Origin: CALCCV01 sp964388665
Lineage (GTDB): Bacteria > Bdellovibrionota > Bdellovibrionia > Bdellovibrionales > Bdellovibrionaceae
Length of the DNA stretch: 63,674 nt
Reading direction: 5' to 3'
NCBI GenBank assembly: GCA_964388665.1
Contig: CAYMBJ010000015.1
Coordinates: 1 to 63,674, forward strand
Below, one piece after another: positions 1 through 8,511 of the stretch (within the stretch, counting starts at the first letter, position 1; each line of letters starts with the position of its first letter). The notes under the pieces were generated by a model that saw nothing but the letters and a program-made list of their open reading frames with translations, searched no databases and was not told the DNA's origin. The position numbers were made by a program, and so were the translations under genes.

Positions 1-60
1 ATGGGTGGTCAAATGTGGTGAAACCGGGGTGGTCAGATCGGTGAAATCGGACATTTGCGT
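1..60. mobile_element. Possible end of an IS21-like element (tandem GGTGGTCA repeats)
   Basis: Two imperfect direct repeats of about 24 bp stand side by side, each beginning GGGTGGTCA (positions 3 and 28) and continuing into a GGTGAAAyCG block. Multiple terminal repeats with a TGGTCA core are, from memory, typical of IS21-family ends. No transposase reading frame is visible, so this is either the edge of an element lying outside the window or a remnant. Confidence 0.35.
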
Positions 61-150
61 ATTGCAACATGATTTGAGGCAATATGACATGGGTAAAGCG
101 GCGGGATTTTCGGTTCACTCAATCGTTGGGAAAACAGATGGAAAAGGGGG

Positions 151-184
151 ACCACCTAAATTTATAATTTAAGATTTAGGTGGT
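151..184. repeat. Intergenic hairpin, 11-bp arms
   Basis: ACCACCTAAAT (151-161) is perfectly complementary to ATTTAGGTGGT (174-184) across a 12-nt AT-rich loop. It lies downstream of the minus-strand gene ending at 270, so it may serve as that gene's terminator, although no T-run follows on that strand. Nothing else recognisable is seen between 61 and 269. Confidence 0.5.
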
Positions 185-269
185 GCCGGAGGAAACGGGA
201 TATCAGTATCACGGGATCTCTATTGGCCTGAAATTCAAATCGCCTTCTGGTATTGACAGCAGGAATTTC

Positions 270-755
270 TCAGTTTGCAATTTCAACTGAGCATGAAATA
301 GCAACTACGGGTACAAAGCCCATTGGGGAAACTTCTGTTGTGCCATCTTCTTTTGTCAGCGTCTCTTCAACAACGTGCCCTAAAAAGCCACCCAAGGTTT
401 TGCTCTCTTGATCCTCAGATTTAGGCGTCAAAAGGTAAACATCGTAAGCCGTCTTTTCAGGATTTTTTACATCCATAAGAGCGATGCGCAGCCATTCTCC
501 AGAAGTGTGCTTTTCAAGATGAGTGAGACCAAGAGTAAAGTTACGGACCGTACCAAACCACTTTGAACGCACAAGTTTAGATGTGCTACCTGCTGGCGCC
601 GGCAGTACTTCTAAAGAAATTCCATTTGCAGTTAGACATTTCAGTTGCTCGACCTGAACAAGAACGCCCTCTTCATTAGACTCATTAGAATCGCTGGCAA
701 AAACATTTCCAGCCATCATGACCATCGCGATGCCGAGTACAAAAATACTTTTCAT
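270..755 (-). CDS. Small secreted protein of unknown function
   Basis: 161 aa. The start is set by the ATG at 755, which is preceded by AGAGGAG and opens a classical signal peptide (MKSIFVLGIAMVMMAGNVFA, cut before SDSNES); a longer frame to 869 lacks this logic. The mature part is about 140 aa with two cysteines, one near its N-terminus (LKCLTA) and one near the C-terminus (ISCSVE), which could form a disulfide in the periplasm or outside. No family is recognised. It is the last minus-strand gene of the left flank and is separated from the LpxH-type gene by about 170 bp. It is a credible gene by RBS and signal peptide, with unknown role. Confidence 0.7.
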   Translation of the reverse strand: MKSIFVLGIAMVMMAGNVFASDSNESNEEGVLVQVEQLKCLTANGISLEVLPAPAGSTSKLVRSKWFGTVRNFTLGLTHLEKHTSGEWLRIALMDVKNPEKTAYDVYLLTPKSEDQESKTLGGFLGHVVEETLTKEDGTTEVSPMGFVPVVAISCSVEIAN

Positions 756-925
756 GTGAATCTCCTCTGTTAGATTTTGTAGATCTTGTTTCTCATTTTG
801 CATTTTCGTCGAGAGCATTCGCTCACGAACAACAAAGCCAGTGGTATTGATTTTTACCAAGAAAGGCAAGAGCTTAGCGATTTTTTTATTAGATATAAAA
901 CTCTACAATAGAGTAGATATTCCAT

Positions 926-1663
926 TTATAAAGAGATCTCAAGACGAGTGAACTGACCGTCTTCGAAAATGGTAACATGGGGATGGTTTAACCACGAACC
1001 AAGATTGATTGAGCGTGGTGTTTTGCCTTGGGCACTAAAAGTAAAATCATCATCAACATGCATATGCCCTGTAATGATAAAATCAAATGGCGACTCACGA
1101 TAAGCGCGCGCGGCATGCTGTCGAATCATCGCGCGCAAGGCCTCGCTGTCTATTGCTCGTCCCCGGCCGCGTTCACGGCTTTTACGAGACATAAAGTCAC
1201 CAACAGCTTGCCAAAAAAATCCCGGCAAGTGATTGGCTAAAAACCGCAACAGAGGACGACGAACAAAACGTCGATAGCGGAGGTAGGCAAGATCATTGAG
1301 ATTGATCAAATCGCCATGTTCAAGGCGAAACTCATACCCCTCAAAAGTGAAATACTGCGCCTCAGTAAAAACATCTATTCCGAGCCTTCGGCTCCAAAAT
1401 GATTGCAGGTGAAGATCGTGGTTTCCTTCAAAAAACAAAATCTGCCAGCCTGCTCGCTTGAGGTCTTCCAAGGCCGAAACGACTTTCTGATATCTGCGCA
1501 CGAGCAATGCGTGATCTGCCAACCAAAAGTCAAAGACATCGCCAAGCAGACAAATGCGCTCGCACGCATGTAGATCTAGATTGCGAAGGAATTGCACAAA
1601 GAGTTTTGCCTTCGGATCTTCATCATCGACAAGATGAAGATCCGAAAAGAAATAGGTTTTCAG
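926..1663 (-). CDS. lpxH: UDP-2,3-diacylglucosamine diphosphatase-like metallophosphoesterase, non-canonical (CTG) start
   Basis: Calcineurin-type phosphoesterase that would remove UMP from UDP-2,3-diacylglucosamine in lipid A synthesis at the inner membrane. The five metal motifs are visible: SDLH (residues 8-11 if CTG at 1663 starts), GDVFD, GNHD, HGD and GHMH. Length is 245 aa, the family norm. The frame is open back to the ftsZ TAG and shares its frame. Between that TAG and the SDLH motif there is no ATG, GTG or TTG; the first GTG (1597) would delete the first metal motif. The best start is CTG at 1663, two codons after the ftsZ stop, giving MKTYFFSDLHL, presumably coupled to ftsZ translation. 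LpxH versus another lipid-related phosphoesterase is inferred from GDVFDFW and overall length. Confidence 0.75.
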   Translation of the reverse strand: MKTYFFSDLHLVDDEDPKAKLFVQFLRNLDLHACERICLLGDVFDFWLADHALLVRRYQKVVSALEDLKRAGWQILFFEGNHDLHLQSFWSRRLGIDVFTEAQYFTFEGYEFRLEHGDLINLNDLAYLRYRRFVRRPLLRFLANHLPGFFWQAVGDFMSRKSRERGRGRAIDSEALRAMIRQHAARAYRESPFDFIITGHMHVDDDFTFSAQGKTPRSINLGSWLNHPHVTIFEDGQFTRLEISL

Positions 1664-1666
1664 AAG

Positions 1667-3448
1667 CTAATCTTTATTGATGCTGCTTTGTTTTTTTCTG
1701 ATGAACGCCGGAACTTCAAGATTTTGCGCACTAAAAGGGGCGGTCAAAATCTCTCGTGCCATTTTTCTTGCCTCTTCAACCGACTGCTCGATGTCCACTT
1801 CCATTGAAAGCTGTTCGGGCTGCGGCATGCGTCCCAAATTCTCTTTAAAGGCCTTGGCCTTAGCAATCAACTTTTCACGAGTCATCTGCTGTCCAGATTC
1901 GTCTTCTTCTTGATTGGCCGAGGTGCTTTTTGCAGTCTCTTGGCTTTCGATTTCTATGGACTGACTTTCGGTGATCTCTACTTCAAAGGCTTGAGGGTTG
2001 GCATTTTTATAGCTAGCTCCCATTGGGCTTGAGCCTGCAGCTGTCGATGAGGCTGCTGAGGGCGCTACATTGCTGGATTTCTCTGTGGAACTTGCGGATG
2101 CCTGTCCACCCATCTCACGATTCGCATTGAGCTGATCAAGATGCGACTGAACCTGGGACAAATTTGGTGAGCTCTCGTTAGCTCTAGCTCCAGCGCCGGC
2201 AGGAGTGCCGCTGGCAGAGGTGTTGTGAGTAAAATTGTTTGCCGAATTGTTTATTGCAGCACTCGTTGAATTGCCGCTCCCACCAGGAGTGTTGATTCCC
2301 TGCGCCGGCGAAGCCAGCCGTTCGGAAGAGGAGTAGGGTGCGCTTGGTGGCAACGGCATCCCCGGCGGAAATCCAGATGAGGCTCCAGATGGCATCATAG
2401 GCATCTGTGGCATATTGAAATTCATATTCACGCTGGGATGTAAAAACTGCTGCATCTGCTGAATGGAATCGAGCGCCGTTTTGCGACTGTCCTCAAGCGC
2501 AAAGCCTGTGGCAATCACCGTAACTCTGACTTCTTCGCCAAGCGAATCATCAATCACTGCACCAAATATAATTTCAGCTTCGTCGTGCGCCGCTTCTGTA
2601 ATGAGAGTGGAGGCTTCATTGACCTCATACAGACTCAGACTTGGTCCACCAGTGACATTAATGATGATGCCCGTCGCACCATCGATTTTTACATTTTCCA
2701 ACAATGGAGAAGAGATGGCCGCCGTGGCTGCCTCGATGGCACGATTGTCTCCTTTGGCGGAACCTGTACCCATGATTGCTAGACCCTTGCTAGCCATAAC
2801 CGTGCGAATATCAGCAAAGTCCAAGTTGATCAGACCACGTTTATTGATCAAATCACTGATGCCTTTCACGGCCTGAAGCAACACTTCATCAGCGCGTTTA
2901 AATGATTCAAGTAGCGGAGTCTTTTCTGCAGCGATTGTTAGCAACTTTTGATTCGGAATCACAATCAAAGAATCAACATTGTCGCGCAATTCTGACAGAC
3001 CGTTGTCAGCATGCTTTGAGCGCTTCTTGCCTTCAAAGATAAACGGCTTGGTGACAACACCAATTGTCAGAGCTCCCAATTCGCGTGCAATCTTTGCAAC
3101 AATCGGCGCGCCACCTGTTCCTGTGCCGCCACCCATTCCGGCGGTCACAAAAACCATATCGGCACCTTCCAGGCGCTCGACGATGTGGTTATAAGATTCG
3201 ATTGCGGCTCGTCGGCCAACATCAGGATTTGCGCCTGCGCCCAAGCCCTTTGTTAAATCCAAACCCAACTGCACTTTGATAGGCGCTTTGTTCGCATTGA
3301 GGGCCTGTATGTCCGTGTTGGCAACCACAAACTCCACACCTGTCATTCCTGACTCAATCATCGTGGAAACAGCGTTGCTGCCACCTCCACCTACGCCGAC
3401 AACTTTTATGTTTGCACCGATGCTAATATTTTCTTCTAACTCAAACAT
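1667..3448 (-). CDS. ftsZ: Cell division protein FtsZ
   Basis: Tubulin-like GTPase that assembles the cytokinetic Z-ring. 593 aa. The nucleotide-binding Rossmann start (GVGGGGSNAV) lies at about 18-27, the tubulin signature GGGTGTG at 106-112, and the synergy region NLDFADIRT follows. The globular part ends near residue 320. A linker of about 250 residues rich in Ser, Asn, Ala, Pro and Met follows (E. coli has about 50), then the conserved C-terminal peptide LEVPAFIRKK that binds FtsA and other partners. ATG at 3448 is chosen because of a GGGGGCAG Shine-Dalgarno and because it gives the usual FtsZ N-terminus. It lies downstream of ftsA by about 100 bp and just before the LpxH-type gene. Confidence 0.97.
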   Translation of the reverse strand: MFELEENISIGANIKVVGVGGGGSNAVSTMIESGMTGVEFVVANTDIQALNANKAPIKVQLGLDLTKGLGAGANPDVGRRAAIESYNHIVERLEGADMVFVTAGMGGGTGTGGAPIVAKIARELGALTIGVVTKPFIFEGKKRSKHADNGLSELRDNVDSLIVIPNQKLLTIAAEKTPLLESFKRADEVLLQAVKGISDLINKRGLINLDFADIRTVMASKGLAIMGTGSAKGDNRAIEAATAAISSPLLENVKIDGATGIIINVTGGPSLSLYEVNEASTLITEAAHDEAEIIFGAVIDDSLGEEVRVTVIATGFALEDSRKTALDSIQQMQQFLHPSVNMNFNMPQMPMMPSGASSGFPPGMPLPPSAPYSSSERLASPAQGINTPGGSGNSTSAAINNSANNFTHNTSASGTPAGAGARANESSPNLSQVQSHLDQLNANREMGGQASASSTEKSSNVAPSAASSTAAGSSPMGASYKNANPQAFEVEITESQSIEIESQETAKSTSANQEEDESGQQMTREKLIAKAKAFKENLGRMPQPEQLSMEVDIEQSVEEARKMAREILTAPFSAQNLEVPAFIRKKQSSINKD

Positions 3449-3550
3449 TCTGCCCCCAAAAAACTTAAATAATTTTCTAATTTGAATCTTGCCCCATCGC
3501 ACTCCGCCCCCAACCGCGGCAGATGCGGCATCCTGTTCCATTTCGCGATC

Positions 3551-4822
3551 CTAAAAGAGCTGACCAAAAAAATCTTTCATCTTTTTAGTGAAGCCATCTA
3601 TACTTTGGGTCAATACAGCCTCACCAATATTTAAATCATACAGTGTGTGCTTCTTTTCTTCAAATCCATGTATTAAAAGACCGATTGCCGTGGCAAATTC
3701 CCCAGATCTCGCAATTTCAGAGATACCGCCAACACCGTGCGGAACACCCTTGCGAACTGGCACATCGAGAATAAACTCGCCCAATTCAATCAAGCCATTG
3801 AGTTGAGATGCCCCACCCGTCAAGATGAGTCCACTGCCCAGTACCGGCATCAAACCACTCAGGCGAACGTCAGCAGCAATTAGGTTGAGAGTCTCCTCAG
3901 CGCGCGCCTCGAGCACCTCAGCCAATTCGTGGCGCGGAATGGTTCTTGATTTGCGACCACCAACACCTTCTGCATCAATGGTTTCAGCATCCTCAACCAT
4001 GGAGGCCATTGCACAACCAAATTTTCTTTTTAAATTTTCTGCAGCACTCTGTGGTGTTCGTAAGCCAATGGCCACGTCATGGGTGAAGTGCTGACCGCCA
4101 ACAGGCACCGTTGAGGTGTGGGCCACGCTGCCATTGACCAAATAGACCAAATTACAAGTGCCGCCACCCATATCAACGACACAAACTCCCAGATTCTTTT
4201 CATCATCACACAGCACAGCTTTGGCTGCAGCAAAGGGTTCAAGTGCGACGCCCGCAACTTTTAGTCCCGCCCTGTCAATGCACTTCATAGTGTTGGACAT
4301 GGCTGTGGTGCCGGCTGTGACTATGTGCACGCTGGCTTCGAGGCGAACTCCGCTCATGCCAATGGGGTCAGTGATTCCATCTTGAACATCAACTCGGTAT
4401 TCGCGGGGCAGTACGTGCAAAACCTTTCGGTCCGCTGGCACTGCCACGGCTTTTGCAGCTTCAATCACGCGATCAATGTCGGAGGATGTGACTTCACGAT
4501 TGCGAATGGCCACCATGCCCTTTGAATCAAATGATTTGATGTGAGTTCCAGAGATTCCTACCCAAACCTCATCGGCTCTAGTGCCTGCCATGAGTTCGGC
4601 CTCTTCACGAGCGCGACGAATCGCTTCGGTGGTGGCTTCAATATTAACAACAACGCCTTGACGAATTCCGGTATTGGGGACACAGCCCACGCCTGCTAGC
4701 TTTAGACCCTCTTGAACAGAATTGCAGGTCGCAATAGCCATAACGACTTTTGTGGAACCAATATCCAAAGCCGCGAAAGTTTTTTCACGCGGTTTGTGCG
4801 TTGGCGATTTAGAAGCACTCAT
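3551..4822 (-). CDS. ftsA: Cell division protein FtsA
   Basis: Actin-like ATPase that tethers FtsZ to the membrane and recruits late divisome proteins. 423 aa. The phosphate-1 loop AALDIGSTKVV is near residue 20, the 1C domain lies within about 95-175, and phosphate-2 (VVDMGGGTCNLV) is central. The C-terminus KKMKDFFGQLF is the amphipathic membrane-targeting helix expected of FtsA. ATG at 4822 gives a short basic leader. It lies between ftsQ and ftsZ in the classical order, with about 115 bp to ftsQ and about 100 bp to ftsZ. Confidence 0.96.
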   Translation of the reverse strand: MSASKSPTHKPREKTFAALDIGSTKVVMAIATCNSVQEGLKLAGVGCVPNTGIRQGVVVNIEATTEAIRRAREEAELMAGTRADEVWVGISGTHIKSFDSKGMVAIRNREVTSSDIDRVIEAAKAVAVPADRKVLHVLPREYRVDVQDGITDPIGMSGVRLEASVHIVTAGTTAMSNTMKCIDRAGLKVAGVALEPFAAAKAVLCDDEKNLGVCVVDMGGGTCNLVYLVNGSVAHTSTVPVGGQHFTHDVAIGLRTPQSAAENLKRKFGCAMASMVEDAETIDAEGVGGRKSRTIPRHELAEVLEARAEETLNLIAADVRLSGLMPVLGSGLILTGGASQLNGLIELGEFILDVPVRKGVPHGVGGISEIARSGEFATAIGLLIHGFEEKKHTLYDLNIGEAVLTQSIDGFTKKMKDFFGQLF

Positions 4823-4938
4823 CCTAATGATCTCATTACTTAAGCTCTCATCCTTAAGGCTTTCGCTGAGTCACGACTTCAATTTTTACTGTCGTCGCGT
4901 TCTCAGATGCCAAATAATTGACGACCCCTACTTAAAGC

Positions 4939-5685
4939 TTAGGGATCCTTACGCGTCTTGACAACAATTTTCTTAGAGAGGTTCGCTTCTATGACGCGAG
5001 CTTCAATTCCCTTGGAATCGAGATAAGAAATCACCTGCGAAACTTTTGCGACACTGTCACTCCAGTTATTTTTGTTCATGTACACCAATGTCCCTCGTCC
5101 CGAAAGGCGAAGCCAGTATCCTTTGCGCGAATCAAATCCCACTTCTGAAGTTTCACGAATGGAGAAGACGCCCTCACTAGGAAGTTCATTGATCAGCTTT
5201 AAGGTCTTTAGGCGAAATTCTTTGGATTCAAAAAATTCATCGCCAAAAAGAATGACAACGTCAGGTAGGAGTTCTGTTTGAGCCTTCACAAGATCTCCAT
5301 CTTCGAAGACAAAATAAAAATCTTTGTCTTTTCTCAAGAGCGCAAGATAGGGCTTGGGAACAATCGAGATCTGCACTTTTGAAGGCCACGCTCTTTGAAT
5401 GTGAAAAGACTTCACCAAAACATTGGCTTGCAATACTTTTGACATTTCTTGCAAGGGCAAACTCATCAAACTCGCGCCAACAAACGTGTGCAGCTCCGTC
5501 TTAAGGTCTTCAACTTTTGCCAATAATGGGCCGGAGTAGTTATTTTCAGAATCCAAGCTTTCGGAGACACTGATATCGATATCTTGAATAAAAAAGACCT
5601 CACGAACCTTAAAGATGCCGAATCCGATCAATCCGACATAAAAGCAAATGAGAATTCCCTTAATCAGCAATGACTTCCGTGACAT
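4939..5685 (-). CDS. ftsQ: Cell division protein FtsQ/DivIB
   Basis: Bitopic divisome protein linking cytoplasmic FtsA/Z to periplasmic septal synthesis. 248 aa: a short cytoplasmic tail, one transmembrane segment at about 7-25 (LIKGILICFYVGLIGFGIF), then a POTRA-like region (FVGASLMSLPLQEMSKVLQ...SFHIQRAWPSKVQISI) and a beta domain. Sequence conservation is low, as usual for FtsQ. The call leans on the W-P-x-x-v-x-I-x-v pattern and on its position immediately before ftsA. Confidence 0.9.
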   Translation of the reverse strand: MSRKSLLIKGILICFYVGLIGFGIFKVREVFFIQDIDISVSESLDSENNYSGPLLAKVEDLKTELHTFVGASLMSLPLQEMSKVLQANVLVKSFHIQRAWPSKVQISIVPKPYLALLRKDKDFYFVFEDGDLVKAQTELLPDVVILFGDEFFESKEFRLKTLKLINELPSEGVFSIRETSEVGFDSRKGYWLRLSGRGTLVYMNKNNWSDSVAKVSQVISYLDSKGIEARVIEANLSKKIVVKTRKDP

Positions 5686-5717
5686 ATATGTCTACTATAC
5701 TCGCAGACACAGCAAAA

Positions 5718-6944
5718 TCACGACAATAAATTAACCATCTCTTTTATTCTTGAGCAGGCCTGACCAAATCGCTTCTCTTCAATTGCAAAGCTCAGGCGCA
5801 AAAACCCTTCGGTTCCACATTCAGCTCCGGGAACAGTTGCCACAAAGTAATCATTGAGCAGCACATCGCCAAAATCAGAACTCGTTAGCAGCACGCGCCC
5901 TTTGTGATTCTTGTTCAGATGACCTGATATATCGACCCAAAAATAAAAAGCACCATCCGGAGCCTCGGTCTTTAGTCCAGGAATTTCGCCCAAGGCTTTG
6001 AGGCCGGTTTCACGTCGGCTCATCAACATGGCCCGTACATTTTGAATGAGCGGCACAGACTCTTCTAGCCCATTCAACAGAGCGTACTGCGATATTGAAG
6101 AGGCAGAGCCCGTGGCCTGACTTTGATAATCGGCCATGGCTTTGATAATTCTCTCGTGACCCAATCCCCAACCTATGCGCCAACCTGTCATTGCATAGGA
6201 CTTGCTGCCACCGTTTATAACAATGGTGCGATCCCGCAACTCAGGAGCCTCATGCAGCAGATGAGGCGCAAGAGCGGAGCCTCCAAATGTGAGTTGATTG
6301 TACATATCGTCGCTAATCACCATCACGTGCGGGTTCTTTTGCAAAACTCTGGCAATGTCCTGAAGTTCCTGAGTGGAGTACATCATGCCTGTTGGATTGC
6401 TTGGCGAACAGAACAAAAAAGCTTTGGTTTTTGGAGTTATGGCCTTGGCCAAATCTGCAGCCAACAGCTTGAACTGAGTTCGCGCTGTGGTCTCGACGAT
6501 CACAGGCTTGCCATCGGCCAATTCGATCATGGTCGGATAGCTGACCCAGTAAGGTGCTCCCAAAATCACTTCATCTCCCGGATTTACCAGAGTCTGTAGA
6601 GCGGCAAAGATAACAAACTTCGCTCCTGAACCCACGGTCACTTCCTTATCTGAGTAAGAAACCCCCAACTCTTTGGAGGTTTTTGCTGCGAGGGCTCGGC
6701 GCAGCTCCACCGTGCCATTTGCCGCAGTGTATTTGGTAATGCCTTTGTTAATGGCTTCCACCCCCGCCAGCGCAACCGGTTTTAAGGTGTCCCAATCAGG
6801 CTCACCGACCGTCAATGAAATGACATCGTGGCCCTTGGCCGCCAGCTCCTTTGCCTTTGCTACCAAAAATAAAGTTGGTGAAGCTTTGAGATTTTTAGCG
6901 CGATTCGAAAGACAGGTGACATCAAAACTTTCAGACATATTCAT
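5718..6944 (-). CDS. Class I/II PLP aminotransferase, aspartate aminotransferase type
   Basis: 408 aa fold-type I aminotransferase interconverting aspartate/2-oxoglutarate and oxaloacetate/glutamate, or a relaxed-specificity relative. Visible features: VGEPDWDTL near the N-terminus, PSNPTG (181-186), the Schiff-base lysine in NGGSKSYAMTGWRIGWG (K248) and the C-terminal FLRLSFA arginine motif that binds the substrate carboxylate. Two possible starts lie six bases apart (6944 and 6938); AAAGGGAAA precedes the first. It is the upstream neighbour of ftsQ with only 32 bp between them, so it is probably cotranscribed with the division genes. Confidence 0.88.
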   Translation of the reverse strand: MNMSESFDVTCLSNRAKNLKASPTLFLVAKAKELAAKGHDVISLTVGEPDWDTLKPVALAGVEAINKGITKYTAANGTVELRRALAAKTSKELGVSYSDKEVTVGSGAKFVIFAALQTLVNPGDEVILGAPYWVSYPTMIELADGKPVIVETTARTQFKLLAADLAKAITPKTKAFLFCSPSNPTGMMYSTQELQDIARVLQKNPHVMVISDDMYNQLTFGGSALAPHLLHEAPELRDRTIVINGGSKSYAMTGWRIGWGLGHERIIKAMADYQSQATGSASSISQYALLNGLEESVPLIQNVRAMLMSRRETGLKALGEIPGLKTEAPDGAFYFWVDISGHLNKNHKGRVLLTSSDFGDVLLNDYFVATVPGAECGTEGFLRLSFAIEEKRFGQACSRIKEMVNLLS

Positions 6945-6991
6945 TTTCCCTTTTGACTCAAATTGTTTCTTTGTTTGGTTGAATTGTTTTA

Positions 6992-7528
6992 TTAAGATTT
7001 CTTAGCTTTTTTTGCTAGTCTCTTTTTGAGCTTTATAGCCAAAGCCTGGCTGACCACATCAGGTACTAAACCAGCAAGCGAGCCGCCATTTTTGGCAACT
7101 TCCTTAACTCCACGAGATGAGATGAAGTAGTACTCTGGGCTAGCAAACACCAACATGGTCTCAACCTGCGGAGCCAGCTTCTTATTCATACTCGCCATGG
7201 TCATTTCATATTCAAAATCCACGACGGCGCGCAGTCCACGCACAATGATCCCTGCATTAATTTTGGCAAGGTAATCGACGGTGAGGCCATCCCAGGTGTC
7301 CACAATGATATTTTTCCGCTCTGAAAAAACACTCTGAATGAGCTTTTTGCGCTCTTCTCGTGTGAATAGCGAAGACTTTTGCGTGGATTCAGATATCAAA
7401 ACCACGACTTCATCAAAGGCAGCGGCTATTCTTTCAACTATATCAACATGTCCCATAGTGATAGGATCGAAGCTACCGGGATAGACCGCAATTCTCGTAG
7501 CCGCTTTTTTAAAATTTTTTTTTGCCAT
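6992..7528 (-). CDS. coaD: Phosphopantetheine adenylyltransferase
   Basis: Catalyses ATP + 4'-phosphopantetheine to dephospho-CoA + PPi, the penultimate CoA step. 178 aa, slightly longer than usual owing to basic tails at both ends. The nucleotidyltransferase signature is PGSFDPITMGHVDI (17-30) with TMGH in the HxGH position. ISSRGVKEVA is the C-terminal (I/V)SS(T/S)xVR-like motif for ATP. It lies 6 bp after rsmD, a common bacterial pairing. Confidence 0.95.
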   Translation of the reverse strand: MAKKNFKKAATRIAVYPGSFDPITMGHVDIVERIAAAFDEVVVLISESTQKSSLFTREERKKLIQSVFSERKNIIVDTWDGLTVDYLAKINAGIIVRGLRAVVDFEYEMTMASMNKKLAPQVETMLVFASPEYYFISSRGVKEVAKNGGSLAGLVPDVVSQALAIKLKKRLAKKAKKS

Positions 7529-7534
7529 ACCCCC

Positions 7535-8122
7535 TCAAGGAGTAGCAGGTATTTGAGCAAAGAACGACAGTATTTTATCACCGAACTGTCGTGCATCATA
7601 GCGCTGGATTTCGCCATAGTTGTCCTCAAGGCGCTCGCCACGTGCCGACTCTATTGCAAGAACTGTTGTCGCTGTCCATATTTGTGACTGCGCATAGACC
7701 GACAATACATCATGAGCCATTTTCTTAGTAAAGGGAGGATCGGCAAAAACCAAGTCAAAGGCCACATTGTCTTTTTCGGAGGTTGCATAGGCCTGAATAA
7801 ATGCGAGCGCATTTTGTTTGTAGATCTGATAGCGGCTTTTTTCGACACGAAATAGATCCAAGTTCTCTTTTAAAATCCGCAAGGAGGTTGGATGCTTTTC
7901 TACAAAGCTCACGTGATGCGCTCCGCGTGATATGGCTTCGATTCCCAAATTGCCGGTCCCCGAAAAAAGATCTAAAATCTTTAGGTCCATCCAGTCTTTG
8001 TGCAATCTATTTTCTAGAATATTAAAGAGGCTCTCTTTTACGCGATCAGTGGTAGGGCGAATATGGTCCGCCTTAAACGACACCAAAGATCTCCCCTTAA
8101 ATGCTCCTGCAATAATTCTCAT
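7535..8122 (-). CDS. rsmD: 16S rRNA (guanine966-N2)-methyltransferase RsmD
   Basis: 195 aa SAM-dependent methyltransferase acting on G966 of 16S rRNA in the assembled 30S subunit. The N-terminal MRIIAGAFKGRSL, RPTTDRVKESLFNIL, SAM-binding DLFSGTGNLGIEAISRGA and the catalytic DPPF tetrad (in LVFADPPFTKK) are all present. Its ATG overlaps the response-regulator stop by 4 bp, so it is translationally coupled to that gene. Confidence 0.95.
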   Translation of the reverse strand: MRIIAGAFKGRSLVSFKADHIRPTTDRVKESLFNILENRLHKDWMDLKILDLFSGTGNLGIEAISRGAHHVSFVEKHPTSLRILKENLDLFRVEKSRYQIYKQNALAFIQAYATSEKDNVAFDLVFADPPFTKKMAHDVLSVYAQSQIWTATTVLAIESARGERLEDNYGEIQRYDARQFGDKILSFFAQIPATP

Positions 8123-8511
8123 TTCGAATTCAGCTTTTCTACCATAGCCACCAACTTTAAAACATCCTCAAACGGCTTTTGCAAGAAGACAAAATCAGTT
8201 GGATTTTGCTGAGGGTCCTCTGCCGCACCTGTGAAAAGCGAATCCACCACATGCTTTGGGTAGGCTGACATGATCGCAAGTTTTTCTTTGGCAACGGGTC
8301 GACCCGCTCCCTCAAGCTTTGCTAGCAATTCCGGAGCATTGAGCCCATACAGTTGAACATCCATAAGCACGAAGTCAAAATCTCTGCTAGAGAGCACCTC
8401 AAAAGCCTCAAAGCCCGAGGCCAAGCCCAGTACGTCATGCCCTGCGCGCAAAAAAGCGCGCACCAATACACGCAACAACAGCGGCTCATCTTCAACAATC
8501 ATTATATTCAT
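8119..8511 (-). CDS. Single-domain response regulator
   Basis: 130 aa receiver domain with no output domain. The acidic pocket is VEDEP (6-10), the phospho-acceptor is Asp51 in FVLMDVQ, and the conserved lysine lies in FLQKPFE near residue 112. Its start overlaps the kinase stop by 4 bp, making the upstream kinase the obvious partner. With no effector domain it must act through protein contacts, for example at a motor, a kinase or a phosphorelay. Confidence 0.92.
   Translation of the reverse strand: MNIMIVEDEPLLLRVLVRAFLRAGHDVLGLASGFEAFEVLSSRDFDFVLMDVQLYGLNAPELLAKLEGAGRPVAKEKLAIMSAYPKHVVDSLFTGAAEDPQQNPTDFVFLQKPFEDVLKLVAMVEKLNSK

Noticed and set aside
182..193. TGGTGCCGGAGG resembling the reverse complement of a tRNA 3' end with CCA
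   Set aside because: The following bases do not form a T-arm (no GGTTCGA-type loop), so no tRNA is there; 12 bases alone could be chance or an attachment-site relic.
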